Of a stretch of DNA of 64,000 nucleotides, positions 1-9,483 are shown piece after piece. The notes below the pieces were generated by a model. That model had not been told where the DNA came from and ran no database searches. It worked only from the letters and a program-made list of their open reading frames with translations. Every line of letters starts with the position of its first letter. The stretch's first letter is position 1. Source of the stretch: Poa pratensis. Taxonomy: Eukaryota > Streptophyta > Magnoliopsida > Poales > Poaceae. Made by a program: the position numbers and the translations under genes. The stretch is from assembly GCA_947311845.1 (NCBI GenBank), contig CAMZMU010000049.1:10132969-10196968 (forward strand), written 5' to 3'.

Positions 1-2
1 AA

Positions 3-197
3 GAGTGGTGGATCATCCAAAAAGCCGTTCAAGATGATAGTGATGATGATTTCATGCCTCCTAAACGAGGCAACTCTAGACGTAAGTTGAAGAGTGTTGG
101 TGCATCCAAGGCTGTCGTCGATGAAAATAGTGATGACGACTTCATGCCCCAACACGAGCACGTGGCAGAGGGAAGTGAAGTCGTTGATTCGAATTAG
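3..197 (+). CDS. C-terminal fragment of unknown acidic-repeat protein
   Basis: Reading in the third frame gives an open stretch from the window edge to a TAG at 195-197, about 64 codons. It contains two copies of a short acidic motif (S-D-D-D-F-M-P and a D-D-S-D-D-D-F-M-P variant) about 30 residues apart, separated by a basic, serine-rich linker. The gene runs off the left edge, so its family cannot be named. Its position beside the PMD and transposase genes, but on the opposite strand, suggests it could be a third gene of the same element. It could also be the tail of an unrelated gene. Coding status rests only on the open frame and the internal repeat. Confidence 0.35.
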   Translation, partial: EWWIIQKAVQDDSDDDFMPPKRGNSRRKLKSVGASKAVVDENSDDDFMPQHEHVAEGSEVVDSN

Positions 198-302
198 TTA
201 TCGTTGAGTTGCATGTAATATTTGTACCAGTGAAGTTGTAACGTGGACGTGTAGTGCTGTATGTTAAATTAATTTATGCAATGTGGAATGTTTCGTACCC
301 AT

Positions 303-476
303 CCTAATATCAAATAAGTCTGGTAGATAGATAATAATATGTCTCATACATAGATAATAATAATATGTCTCGTGCGTAGATAATAATATGTCTCATACAT
401 AGAAATACGGATATGTCTCATACACCTAATATCAAATAAGTCTGGTAGATAGATAGATAGATAGATAGATTGATAG
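303..476. repeat. Short tandem repeats and GATA microsatellite
   Basis: Degenerate tandem copies of an AGATAATAATATGTCTCATACAT-like unit (about 23-28 bp) lie between two direct copies of a 30-bp stretch that starts CCTAATATCAAATAAG (303-332 and 425-454). The second copy runs into a (GATA)n run ending near 476. The block sits just beyond the 3' end of the PMD gene. Confidence 0.7.
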
Positions 477-493
477 ACAAGTCTCAACGAGTG

Positions 494-3108
494 TCAGCCA
501 CGACGTCTGCCACGACGCGGTGGTGGTGCGTTAGGCGGCGGCGTCCATCCATACCTGTGCGGTGGCCGAACGTCACGTCCAGGAACCAGGGACTCGTCGT
601 GCTCCTGTTGTGTCTCCTGTGTGGGCTGTGGTGGTGGAGTGTTGTACATACCCATCCAATGGTCCAGCTGTGTGTGAGTTTGAGGGATGCTCCCACTTTC
701 CTGCTCACTCTCCCATGCGGATCCAGACGACTGTTGAGCGGACATAGACGTACGATATCCGTAGGCTCCTGGATGCAATAAAACTGTAAGAAACAAGTAC
801 GTAGCATTAAGCGTGGTGAATAAAAATTTACAAGGTACTTACCCTCTGGCTGGGGAGGTGGTCGAAGCAGGTAGCCCGTCGTGGGACTGAACTGCTGATG
901 CCAAGACGAGCCTCCAGCCTGGTCAGGAGAGGGTGCCCTGGGCGACGGGTGCGACGTCATACGAGGTCGCGGACTGTGTCGATCCTGGGGCGTGACCTGC
1001 GGCTGTGGCTGCTCCTGTTGCGGGGGATGACGCGGTGGGCGTTGTGGTGCTTGGCGGTGATCGACGTCCGACGTACGTGTGCACGTGATAGCCTGGTAGA
1101 TACGTCGCAACTTCTCCTCTAAGCGCTGCACCCAGGACTGCTGCTGCGGGCGGTCCAATAGAGGGCCGGACGATAGGGAACGGCCGTAAGCGGACACATC
1201 CGTCTGTAGCTGGTATGTCAATTCAGCCTGTAATTTGCATGGTTATCAGTAAGTTGTACATAATTTTAGAGATATTTGTAAGAATGAACTACTCTCTTAC
1301 CGCGTACTGTCTGGAGCCTGCAGTAGACCGGCTCGGATACATATCCCACGTAGTGGGAGTCTGTGTAAGCTCGGGGTGCTCGTGATACGTAATGCGTAAC
1401 CGGGTCGAGAGCATGTAAATTTGCAAATAGGAATTGAATAGTTCAATATCAAACCCGAGATTCTCCTGCCAGACTCGTGTCGTCGCAGTCTCCCACTCTG
1501 CAACGTAGGCGCCAACCCTCCGCATCCACGATAGCGCGCTTCTATTAGTTCCCTTTCTTGTGAGGCTACAGTTGTACTCAGTGTTAGACAATTTAGTAAT
1601 TCATACATGTATTGAGTTTTCGATAAATAAACATTGCGTAGTTAAACACACCTGTGGATGATGGGTGGGACGTGTTCCTCTGTCGACAGAGGAAGTGCCA
1701 GCTGTCGTAGACCAAACTGCCTCATAACCCGCTGCTGGGCCATCTCCTCCACGCAGATATCAAAGATAATCTTTGATTTTGTCATCCAGTATGCGCGATC
1801 TCTCGTGCAGAGGTCAGAGATACCACCCGGGTATTTAGCCTCCTTTTGTTCATTCGTGTACGGCTCCCATATTACCGCATCCTCTCTCAGAAAGTCGAAC
1901 TGCTCGGTGAATGCCGAGTAGCAGTTCTTCACGTTAGAATGAGCAAAGCGTCTCTGCACGAAACAAAAGTTAGCCCAAGTCGAATAAAAATGTAACAGTT
2001 GTGATAAATATGTAGATTACACATACCTGACGACGTGTCCAGAGAAAACCAAAAGTAGGCATGTCTATGTGATCAGCATCAAAAAACGCACCCACTGGGT
2101 AAGCCTCGCCAGCACGCACGTCTGGTCGTCCAACTGGAAACCTCTCCCATGACCAAAGCTGTAACAACAAAGGACATCCAAGTATGGATGCTGAACTCGA
2201 CACTAGCTGGCACGCATTGCACATAGCTCGATAAGTAGCCGCTAATACAGCAGATCCCCAACTCCTCTGTGTGATATGGGCCTGCTCTGTAGCACTCGCA
2301 ATCTCGAAAGCAATAGGGATGTACCTCTTGCTAATAGTGGTGACATGGGTCTCGGTAAACATCACCTTTCCGAGTAGCCACAAGATATATGCTTCCAGGC
2401 TTCTAGTGATTTGTGTAGCATTCAGCGGCATGTCAGGAAATCCAGGAAACTTCTGTATCTGTACATTAAAAAAGAAATTGTATTAGACGATAAGCTGGAA
2501 ACAATTCTGTAAATAAAACATGTGCGAAAATAGAACAAACCTGAAAATCCATCAACCATTCAAGCTTTGGTCCGTGATGCTCTGACATAAACACTCCAGC
2601 ATGGGGGTTTACACCCTGAAAACGAAGTGACATCTCGTGCTCCCAATTTTCTGGGGCCTGCAACGGCCCTATGGGCTGACCCGCCAACGGCAGTCCGAGC
2701 AAGAAAGATACATCCTCGAGAGTAGGAGCCATCTCACCCCATCGAAAGTGAAACGTGTGGGTCTCGGGCCTCCATCTGTCCACTAAGCATGTGAGAAGAC
2801 AGTGGTCTAGCAGCATGCGTGGAGAGTCACGAGTGGCCTCAACTAGACGCGCGAAAGGTAAAAGCCCAGCCCACTTCAACCTGCATGTTCAGAAAACAAA
2901 TATAAACATAAAGCGGACAAGTAAATTAATACATATAATATATGACACGGACAAGTACATTAAACACGTACCTCTCCTGCCAAGCAGGGTGTATCATCCA
3001 ATTTTCCCTCGGTCCGCGAGTCACTAGAGGTTCGAGGCTACGCTCCTGTAATATCTTAGCGCGATGGTTCTGATCCACATCCGGACTGATCAAGTAAACT
3101 TGTTCCAT
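494..3108 (-). CDS. Plant mobile domain (PMD) protein, MAIN-like, transposon-associated
   Basis: Seven exons join in frame: 3108-2972, 2880-2541, 2458-2027, 1953-1652, 1565-1301, 1227-843 and 783-494. They total 2151 nt (716 residues plus stop), with GT-AG borders at every intron. Exon 2 carries the typical PMD/aminotransferase-like signature (residues about 46-160): a K-W-A-G-L start, a D-R-W-R-P-E-T-H-T-F-H run, then E-M-A-P-T-L-E-D-V and L-L-G-L-P. Exons 3-5 continue the domain. Exons 6-7 encode a proline/glutamine-rich tail ending in a basic R-R-R-G. PMD proteins such as Arabidopsis MAIN/MAIL1 act in silencing and genome stability; transposon PMD copies have no settled role. The frame is intact although the neighbouring transposase is broken. 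The ATG at 3106-3108 was chosen because exon 1 then splices in phase; a TATA box was not identified. Confidence 0.82.
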
Positions 3109-3161
3109 TTCTGCAATATAAATTATGAACTTAGCGCAGATAAAAGAATATGGTCTAAAAG

Positions 3162-3486
3162 TGATCCAGACTAATTACAGATGAAAGCAAAGTCTAAATT
3201 TAAAACATTGATCCACACTTATTACAGATAAAAGCATAGTCTAGATTTAAAACACTGATCCACACTTATTACAGATAAATAAATAGTCCTAATTTAAAAC
3301 ACTGATCCACACTTATTACAGATAAAAACATAGTCCAAATTTAAAACACTGATCCACACTTATTACAGATAAAAACATAGTCCAAATTTAAAACACTGAT
3401 CCACACTTATTACAGATAAAAACATAGTCCAAATTTAAAACACTGATCCACACTACAGATGAAAGCATATTCTAAATTTAAAACAT
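3162..3486. repeat. 47-bp tandem repeat between PMD and transposase genes
   Basis: About seven copies of a 47-bp unit beginning TGATCCACACTTATTACAGA; the last clear unit starts are at 3303, 3350, 3397 and 3444. The three or four rightmost full copies are almost identical and the left copies have diverged. The array fills the spacer between the transposase stop codon (3490-3492, after frame correction) and the start of the PMD gene (3108), so it lies in the transposase 3' flank and the PMD promoter side. The units are contiguous without unique spacers, so this is not a CRISPR array. Confidence 0.9.
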
Positions 3487-3489
3487 ATC

Positions 3490-6397
3490 CTAGTTTCTTC
3501 CTCTTCCTCTTGGTCCTCGGCTGCCTCGCCCACGTGGAGCAGCTGCTGTAGATGCCGAAGCAGCATCCGTAGATGGGAATTTTGTACAAGCAGTGGCCCT
3601 GTGACCAAAATCACTGCACAGAAAACATTGTACTGTGGGCCTCCGGCTTCAGATTCATCCATACCATTTCGGATACGCTTGCACGGTCGTCTACCTCTAC
3701 CAGGACGCAGTAGCCTTGGGTCGGGGATGTACTGCCTTTGAGTAGGGTCAACCGTGTTAAAATTACCCACAGCTCGAAATCCCACCATTTCACCAGTCCA
3801 GGTATTAAGAACATACTCGTTCAAAAAATATGGTGATACGAACGAGATGGCTGACAGCCCGAGTTGCCCACAAGCAGCCAATACATGGGAGCAGGGCAGA
3901 TGAAACAATTTTGGTTTATTGCATGTGCACTCACATGTTGGTCGGGCTTCATTTCCAATTCTCACCTCATGCGTTCTGAGCTGATTTCCGCAACCAAACC
4001 TATCATAAGGTAAGCGTACCTCGAACCTTCTTTCTTGATTTCCTATGGCCTGCACAGTGTGATTCCGAGCTTTTGCCATCTTCCTATCCATGTACTCCAT
4101 AATCTTCTCACAGTAAGGTGTGTTCGGGTTGTTTACGATATGCAAGTGAGCTTTCTGGCGTCTTTCTCTGAAATACTTGACTGTGCCCTCAAAAATACCC
4201 TCCACAATGGCTGTAAGTGGCAAGGCCCTATTTCCTCTCAGAACAAAGTTGTAAGTTTCAGCCAGGTTGGTAGTCATAACACCGTACCTGGCTCCATAAG
4301 TGTCGTGCAGCAAAGACCACCTCTCAAGAGGCTCGTGCTCTATCCACTGCTGAAAGTTTTTAATCAACCTCCCAGTCTTTCTCCTAACACCAGGCGGATC
4401 AAATCCTGGCAAGTCACAAAGCCCAACAGGTACATCCTCAGCGGGTGGAGGTCCGGTTGCTAGCTGTTGCGCCACAAGTTGCACATGTGCTGCTACTGCA
4501 ACATTTCGTGCAGCTCTCCTCTGCCTAACATGCCGGTTAGTAAACTCATCAAGCTTACCACGTATGAAAGTGTATTTCCAGAATTGGTTCTGCTTGCATA
4601 GTTTTTTGAATAGATTCATCAAAGCCTTATCTCGGAACTGTGAGAAAAAATTGGCCCCCAAATGGCGCATGCACCAACGACTCTGCAGGTCTAGCCATGG
4701 CGTTTCTTCCGCAGCCACAGGGTTTGTGAGTGCCTTCACGGCGTTCAGTATACCAGCATGGCGGTCATGAAGGATGCACACGTTCGGCTTATCTTTCACT
4801 ACTGCTATTTTAAGCTGTCTGAAGAACCAAGTCCAACTTTCAGTGTTCTCGCTCTCCACAAAAGCAAATGCAAGTGGCACGATCTGATTGTTGCCGTCCT
4901 GACCAATGGCGGTCAAGATCTGTCCCCTATACTTGCCAGTAAGAAAAGTACCATCAACACAGATCACTGGTCGACAGTGAGTGAAAGCTTCTATGCATAC
5001 ACCGAAAGAGAAGAACAAACGATGCAACACCTTTACGTTTGGAAACTCTGCCATCCAAAAGTGTTTGATGTCAACATATGTGCCTGGATTACGGGCCTGC
5101 AATGTGTGGAGGAGCCGAACAACTGAACCTGGTGAACATCTGCTTAGCCCTCCAAGCTTTGCCATAAGATATTTTGTACTTGAACCTGGTGAACACCTTA
5201 TGCTGAATAGCCTTCGCTTCCATAGCTTTGCCCTGTACTATTTCTGAGTACAGCAACCGAGCTATAAGCTTCATATGAGTCGAGAAACGATCCGAATCTC
5301 TTCTCAAGTGCCATCTGCTTAGCCCTCCAAGCTTTGCCATAAGATATTTTGTACTTGAACCTGGTGAACACCTTATGCTGAATAGCCTTCGCTTCCATAG
5401 CTTTGCCCTGTACTATTTCTGAGTACAGCAACCGAGTTATAAGCGTCGACGAAATGTTACGATGATCTTGAGGAATACAGTCAATTCTACATGTGTGCTG
5501 TACTACGTCGCTCACTTTCCAGTTTATGGCGAACTGAGGGCGATAACCGTGCACCCTTCCAGGACAGCCTGCAACCTCACATTCCATTGTCAGATATTTT
5601 TTACTTGACACCTTGGTTTTGAATGTCTTGCATGTCGACATTGCCCACTTAATGATTGCGTCTTGCAAATGTTGCTTGTCGGGATATAGAGCACCCACAG
5701 CAACCTGGTTCTGATGGTATCCCCAGGCAGAATCATGACCATCGTTCACTGTCATTGACGAAGTGAAGTCATGACTCCATGACGCAAGATTGGGCACGAC
5801 ATTTTCGTCATCCGACTCGTCGGAATCATCACCATAAGCACTATCACCATCTTCATCTTCCTCTTCCATCATTTGTTGGAATTCCTCATCCGCATCTGCC
5901 TCAACACCCTCATCATCTGCTACTTCTGCCTCACTGTTTTGGCCAGATTCATAACCACCACCTCCAACATCTTCCTGATTATAATCATGACCAGATAAAT
6001 GCATCTCCTGACTACTCTGTCCAGGATCGTAACCTCCCTCGCCTTCAGGCGGAATCACCTCCTTCGCGACAGGTATCAGTAACGCGATAGGGGTACATCC
6101 CCTGCTTTCGCAGCCTTGCAACCATCGCACCATCTGAGAGGTCCGATCTATCGGCCTCAAATAAAAAAACACCGGTGACCTTGACTTCGTCCACAGTGCA
6201 TGCACACCGACGGTGTCTGTTTCAGGATTAAGCCCTAAACATGCTGCCAACCAATCTTTCAGCTGACTTATTGACCATGTTTGTGGGTCGCTCAGTTCCA
6301 ACTCTGACCATCGAAACTGACCCAAATCAGCTCCCAACTCATTTACTACAACTGTGCCAGGACCGTAGTAAAACAAACATTTCACTAAATTACTCAT
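3490..6397 (-). pseudogene. MULE transposase, disrupted by insertion and frameshift
   Basis: The start ATG is at 6395-6397. The N-terminal half (to about 5198) holds an acidic linker and the MuDR DNA-binding-type domain with its C-x4-C...H-x-C cluster. The second half (from about 5165) holds the MULE catalytic core, with the first Asp in V-D-G-T-F (near 4961) and the second in I-L-H-D-R-H (near 4750). A SWIM zinc finger, C-x-C-x(n)-C-S-H, lies near 3930-3860, and a C-terminal CX2CX4HX4C zinc knuckle near 3590-3640. Two lesions break the frame. A 134-nt insertion at 5120-5253 is built mainly from a copy of adjacent coding sequence and creates an early stop. A one-base loss in a C run at about 3637-3642 puts the zinc knuckle in a different frame. 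Allowing for both, the gene would encode about 924 residues, a normal MULE length, ending at TAG 3490-3492. The SWIM and knuckle support a transposase rather than a domesticated FAR1-like gene. Confidence 0.85.
5137..5444. repeat. 133-bp direct repeat inside transposase gene
   Basis: Positions 5137-5269 and 5312-5444 are near-identical (one difference seen) with a 42-bp spacer. The extra material is 134 nt (5120-5253). At the break both sides share a 16-nt near-identity (GCTTATARCTCGGTTG on the minus strand). The other side has a filler of about 17 nt that again matches sequence within the unit. This resembles microhomology-driven template switching and not a simple tandem duplication. Confidence 0.85.
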
Positions 6398-7143
6398 CTC
6401 GACAACCTAAAAATGTGACACCAAATTACTGTTATAACCGGAACAACTATATACTTAATTATTACTACCGGAACAACTATATATTTAACAATAATGCATG
6501 CGTAATTAGTGTAAACCCTAATTAGCCCAGAAAAATCATACCCTTGAAGCGTGCCTTGATTCAATGGAGTAGCACCACCACCACCACCACGGCCGGAGCA
6601 GCAGAACCTCCACCACCACGTCTTCCACGAGCTACACCAACCTCCTCCACATCTCCACCATTGCTCCAAAAAAGCACCACAAAATCACACCCACAACCTA
6701 ACCCATCTGTAGATCGGAGTTTCCCTAACTCTCTAACAGCTGTAGGCTTAAGATTTACTGGCTGGATGGAGAAATCACCGGGGGAGGGAAGAAATCGCCA
6801 TGGACTATTTTGTTTCAGTGAGCAAGAAGAAGAAAGAGAGCGAGGAGGAAGAAGGAGCCCGACGCCTGAATCATGCCAGCGACTAATCGGCTTGGCCAAG
6901 GCCGATTAGCCTGTCGGCGTCGACGTGGCCGACTTGTGGCCACGCACGCTGTCGGCCGCAGGCCTGGCCCGCCCTCCCACCTGGTCGGCTTAGCCAAGGC
7001 CGATAAGGGCTAATCGGCCCAGCCCAGGCCGACAGGGCCCTGTCGGCTTAGCCCAGGCTGAGGCCGTATTATTTTTGCCATTTCGTAGATTTGCGTAATA
7101 TTTTTCGAATTTGATTAAAAAAATGTATTATTAAAAAAAAAAT
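6398..7143. repeat. Transposase 5' flank and GC-rich subterminal repeats of the MULE
   Basis: No gene is supported between the transposase start and the LRR gene; long frames here are low-complexity (CAC)n and GC-rich shadows. From about 6885 to 7065 the sequence is packed with TCGGC and its complement GCCGA (about ten occurrences), partly as imperfect palindromes such as TAATCGGCTTGGCCAAGGCC. A sharp switch to A/T-rich DNA ending in an A run follows at 7066-7143. Dense subterminal repeats are typical of DNA transposon ends. The matching left end is not in view. Confidence 0.6.
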
Positions 7144-9483
7144 AGCCTTCACTTGGAGGGCTGTTACTCGCGTGATCTCGCATGGGTGTCCAACCTGCAG
7201 AAGCTACAATACCTTGCCATCTCCGGGGTGGACCTCAGTGCCGCCGTCGACTGGGCTCATGTTGTCAACATGCTACCCTCCCTGGTAGACCTTGATCTAG
7301 ACTCTTGTGGGCTTCGGAACACTATGCATCTTCCATTCCGTTCCAACCTCACATCGCTAGAGACCCTCAGCCTCAGTTTCAACTCCTTTAACTCGTCCTT
7401 TGGAGCCAAGTACTTGGCTTGGGATTTACCTAGTGTCCGAGATGTTACTATGACTAGTTGCGGGATTACGGGTCCTATCCCTGACGCAGCGGGAAATTTG
7501 ACCTCCATTCAATCATTGTACCTTTGGGGAAACAACTTCTCTGGTATGGTGCCATCGACCTTCAAGAACCTCAAGCAACTACAACGGCTCCATTTAGCGG
7601 AAAACTTCATCAGTGGGAACATAGAAGATCTACTGCACATATTGCCAGCAGATGAGTTGCAAGAGCTGTACTTGTACGATAACAATTTGACAGGGAGCAT
7701 CCCAGCTCAGCTAGACCAGTTTAGCAGCTTATCCGACCTTTGGCTCAGTAACAACAAAATATCCGGAGAGATACCAGTTGGTATAGGGGAACTACAAAAT
7801 TTGAAGCAGTTATGGTTAGACTCGAACAACCTACATGGCACAATCACTCAAAACCATTTTATCAATCTGACTGGCCTACAAGTTCTGTGGATCTCCGATA
7901 ATTCCTTAACTATGCTGGTCAACAACACATGGATCCCTCCATTCCAATTAACTGCGGCAGGCTTTAGATCTTGCACCCTAGGCCCCCAATTTCCTTCATG
8001 GATTATGCAGCCAACACTTGACACACTTGATATTTCGAACACAGGCATACATGATTCTATTCCTTATCAGTTTTGGATAACAATGTCCGGTGCTGGAGTG
8101 TTGGATTTATCGGAAAATAAGATTTTTGGTAATCTTCCAACATATTTTCTGTTTGGTGATTTGCAAGCTGTTAAACTAGATATCAGTTCAAACCAGCTTG
8201 TTGGCCCAATTCCAACACTCCCAAAGAACCTCAAATACTTGGACCTCTCTGGGAACAATCTGTCAGGCGTATTGCCATCAGATATTGGTGCACCAGCTCT
8301 AGAAAATCTTATGCTCTTCAATAACTCCTTTTCTGGGACCATTCCGTGCTCCCTGTTTGAGTTGCAACAGTTGAAGTTTGTGGACCTATCACAGAACCAA
8401 CTAAATGGGACATTACCCAATTGCCCTGGTGCACCCAGAAATTCAAATATCAGCATGCTTAACGTGAACACCAACAATCTTTCGGAGGAATTCCCATCGT
8501 TTCTTCAAAGGTGTAGAGAGCTAAAGTTCCTAGATCTCGCACACAAAAAAATTTCTGGAAGCATACCCACATGGATCAGGTCAAAGTTACCGTACTTGGC
8601 GTTACTGCGGCTACGGTCAAACATGTTCTCTGGTGGCATCCCTGACGAACTAACAAGGATGAAGGGGCTTCAATTTTTAGACATCGCAAGCAACAATATC
8701 TCAGGGGACATACCACTATCACTTGGGAATCTCATAGCTATGGCTCATACTCCCGATAAACAAGGTGCCCTTTTCACAATTGTCAACTTTGGGACGGCTG
8801 GCGTGGACACGTTCACTAATGAGTATACTGACAGTTTGTCGGTGATCACAAAAGGTCAGCAGCTTGAATACACAACAGGACTCGCGTACATGGTAAACAT
8901 TGATTTCTCCTGCAATAGATTGACAGGACAGATTCCTCAAGAAATTGGCATGCTCGTTGCATTGAAAAGCTTGAACCTGTCTTGGAATCATCTCAATGGC
9001 ACAATCCCCCAAACTATTGGTGAGCTGGGCGCACTGGAATCTTTCGACCTATCGCATAATGAGCTCTCTGGTGAAATCCCTACAAGTTTGTCAGATCTAA
9101 CATCACTAAGCCGCTTGAACTTGTCATATAACAATCTGATGGGGATCATACCATCTGGGAACCAGTTAAACGCACTTGACGACCAACCATCCATATACAT
9201 TGGCAACCCAGGTCTATGTGGTCCACCTGTATCACGGAACTGTTCAGGAACCGAAACTACTCCACGGGCTCCTGAAGATCAGCATAAGGGCATGAGCGAT
9301 GAGTTGTCACTATACCTTGGTATCGGCACAGGAGTTATAGCAGGTCTCTGGATTGTCTTTTGTGGCATCTTGTTTAAGAGGAACTGGAGAATTCGTTGCT
9401 TCTCGTTTACTGACCACATGTATGATTGGGTTTACGTGCAAGTGGCGCTGAGTTGGGGTTCACTGACAGGAAAACACCAGTAG
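7144..9483 (+). CDS. LRR receptor-like protein (RLP), 5'-truncated
   Basis: One long uninterrupted frame of about 780 codons, ending with TAG at 9481-9483. It encodes roughly 25 extracellular plant-type leucine-rich repeats (L-x-x-L-x-L-x-x-N-x-L-x-G-x-I-P), an island region (about residues 545-590), many N-glycosylation sites, an acidic juxtamembrane part, one transmembrane helix (about residues 721-741, starting Y-L-G-I-G-T-G) and a short basic tail. There is no kinase, so this is an RLP of the EIX/Cf class, a cell-surface immune or developmental receptor type that signals through partner kinases. The signal peptide, LRR-NT cap and first repeats are missing. The frame opens directly out of the MULE edge (in-frame stop at 7132), and the first plausible ATG lies well inside the repeats. 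Probably non-functional as it stands. Poly(A)-signal-like AATAAA repeats lie near 9670-9700. Confidence 0.85.
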   Translation, partial: SLHLEGCYSRDLAWVSNLQKLQYLAISGVDLSAAVDWAHVVNMLPSLVDLDLDSCGLRNTMHLPFRSNLTSLETLSLSFNSFNSSFGAKYLAWDLPSVRDVTMTSCGITGPIPDAAGNLTSIQSLYLWGNNFSGMVPSTFKNLKQLQRLHLAENFISGNIEDLLHILPADELQELYLYDNNLTGSIPAQLDQFSSLSDLWLSNNKISGEIPVGIGELQNLKQLWLDSNNLHGTITQNHFINLTGLQVLWISDNSLTMLVNNTWIPPFQLTAAGFRSCTLGPQFPSWIMQPTLDTLDISNTGIHDSIPYQFWITMSGAGVLDLSENKIFGNLPTYFLFGDLQAVKLDISSNQLVGPIPTLPKNLKYLDLSGNNLSGVLPSDIGAPALENLMLFNNSFSGTIPCSLFELQQLKFVDLSQNQLNGTLPNCPGAPRNSNISMLNVNTNNLSEEFPSFLQRCRELKFLDLAHKKISGSIPTWIRSKLPYLALLRLRSNMFSGGIPDELTRMKGLQFLDIASNNISGDIPLSLGNLIAMAHTPDKQGALFTIVNFGTAGVDTFTNEYTDSLSVITKGQQLEYTTGLAYMVNIDFSCNRLTGQIPQEIGMLVALKSLNLSWNHLNGTIPQTIGELGALESFDLSHNELSGEIPTSLSDLTSLSRLNLSYNNLMGIIPSGNQLNALDDQPSIYIGNPGLCGPPVSRNCSGTETTPRAPEDQHKGMSDELSLYLGIGTGVIAGLWIVFCGILFKRNWRIRCFSFTDHMYDWVYVQVALSWGSLTGKHQ

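Larger units (their letters stand above)
1..7143 (-). mobile_element. Large Mutator-like element (MULE) with PMD gene, right-hand part
   Basis: The segment holds a MULE-type transposase gene and a plant-mobile-domain gene, both on the minus strand, followed on the right by a GC-rich block of short subterminal repeats and an A/T-rich edge at about 7066-7143. Immediately after this edge an LRR gene begins in mid-domain, which marks 7143 as the probable right boundary. The left end is not visible and may lie outside the window, so no target-site duplication can be matched. PMD genes are known to travel in several plant transposon classes including MULEs. The boundary at 7143 is inference; the presence of the two genes is directly seen. 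Confidence 0.7.

Noticed and set aside
484..1221. 245-codon minus-strand frame read without splicing
   Set aside because: Its first part is real PMD exon 6, but it then runs through the intron at 784-842 in the wrong frame; exon 7 uses a different frame that joins in phase.
3162..3486. Regular repeats that might be taken for a CRISPR array
   Set aside because: Units are contiguous 47-bp tandem copies without unique spacers, in a plant transposon.
3453..3489. C-terminal extension of the transposase frame into the tandem repeat
   Set aside because: The zinc knuckle and natural stop at 3490-3492 are in another frame; the extension is a result of the one-base frameshift.
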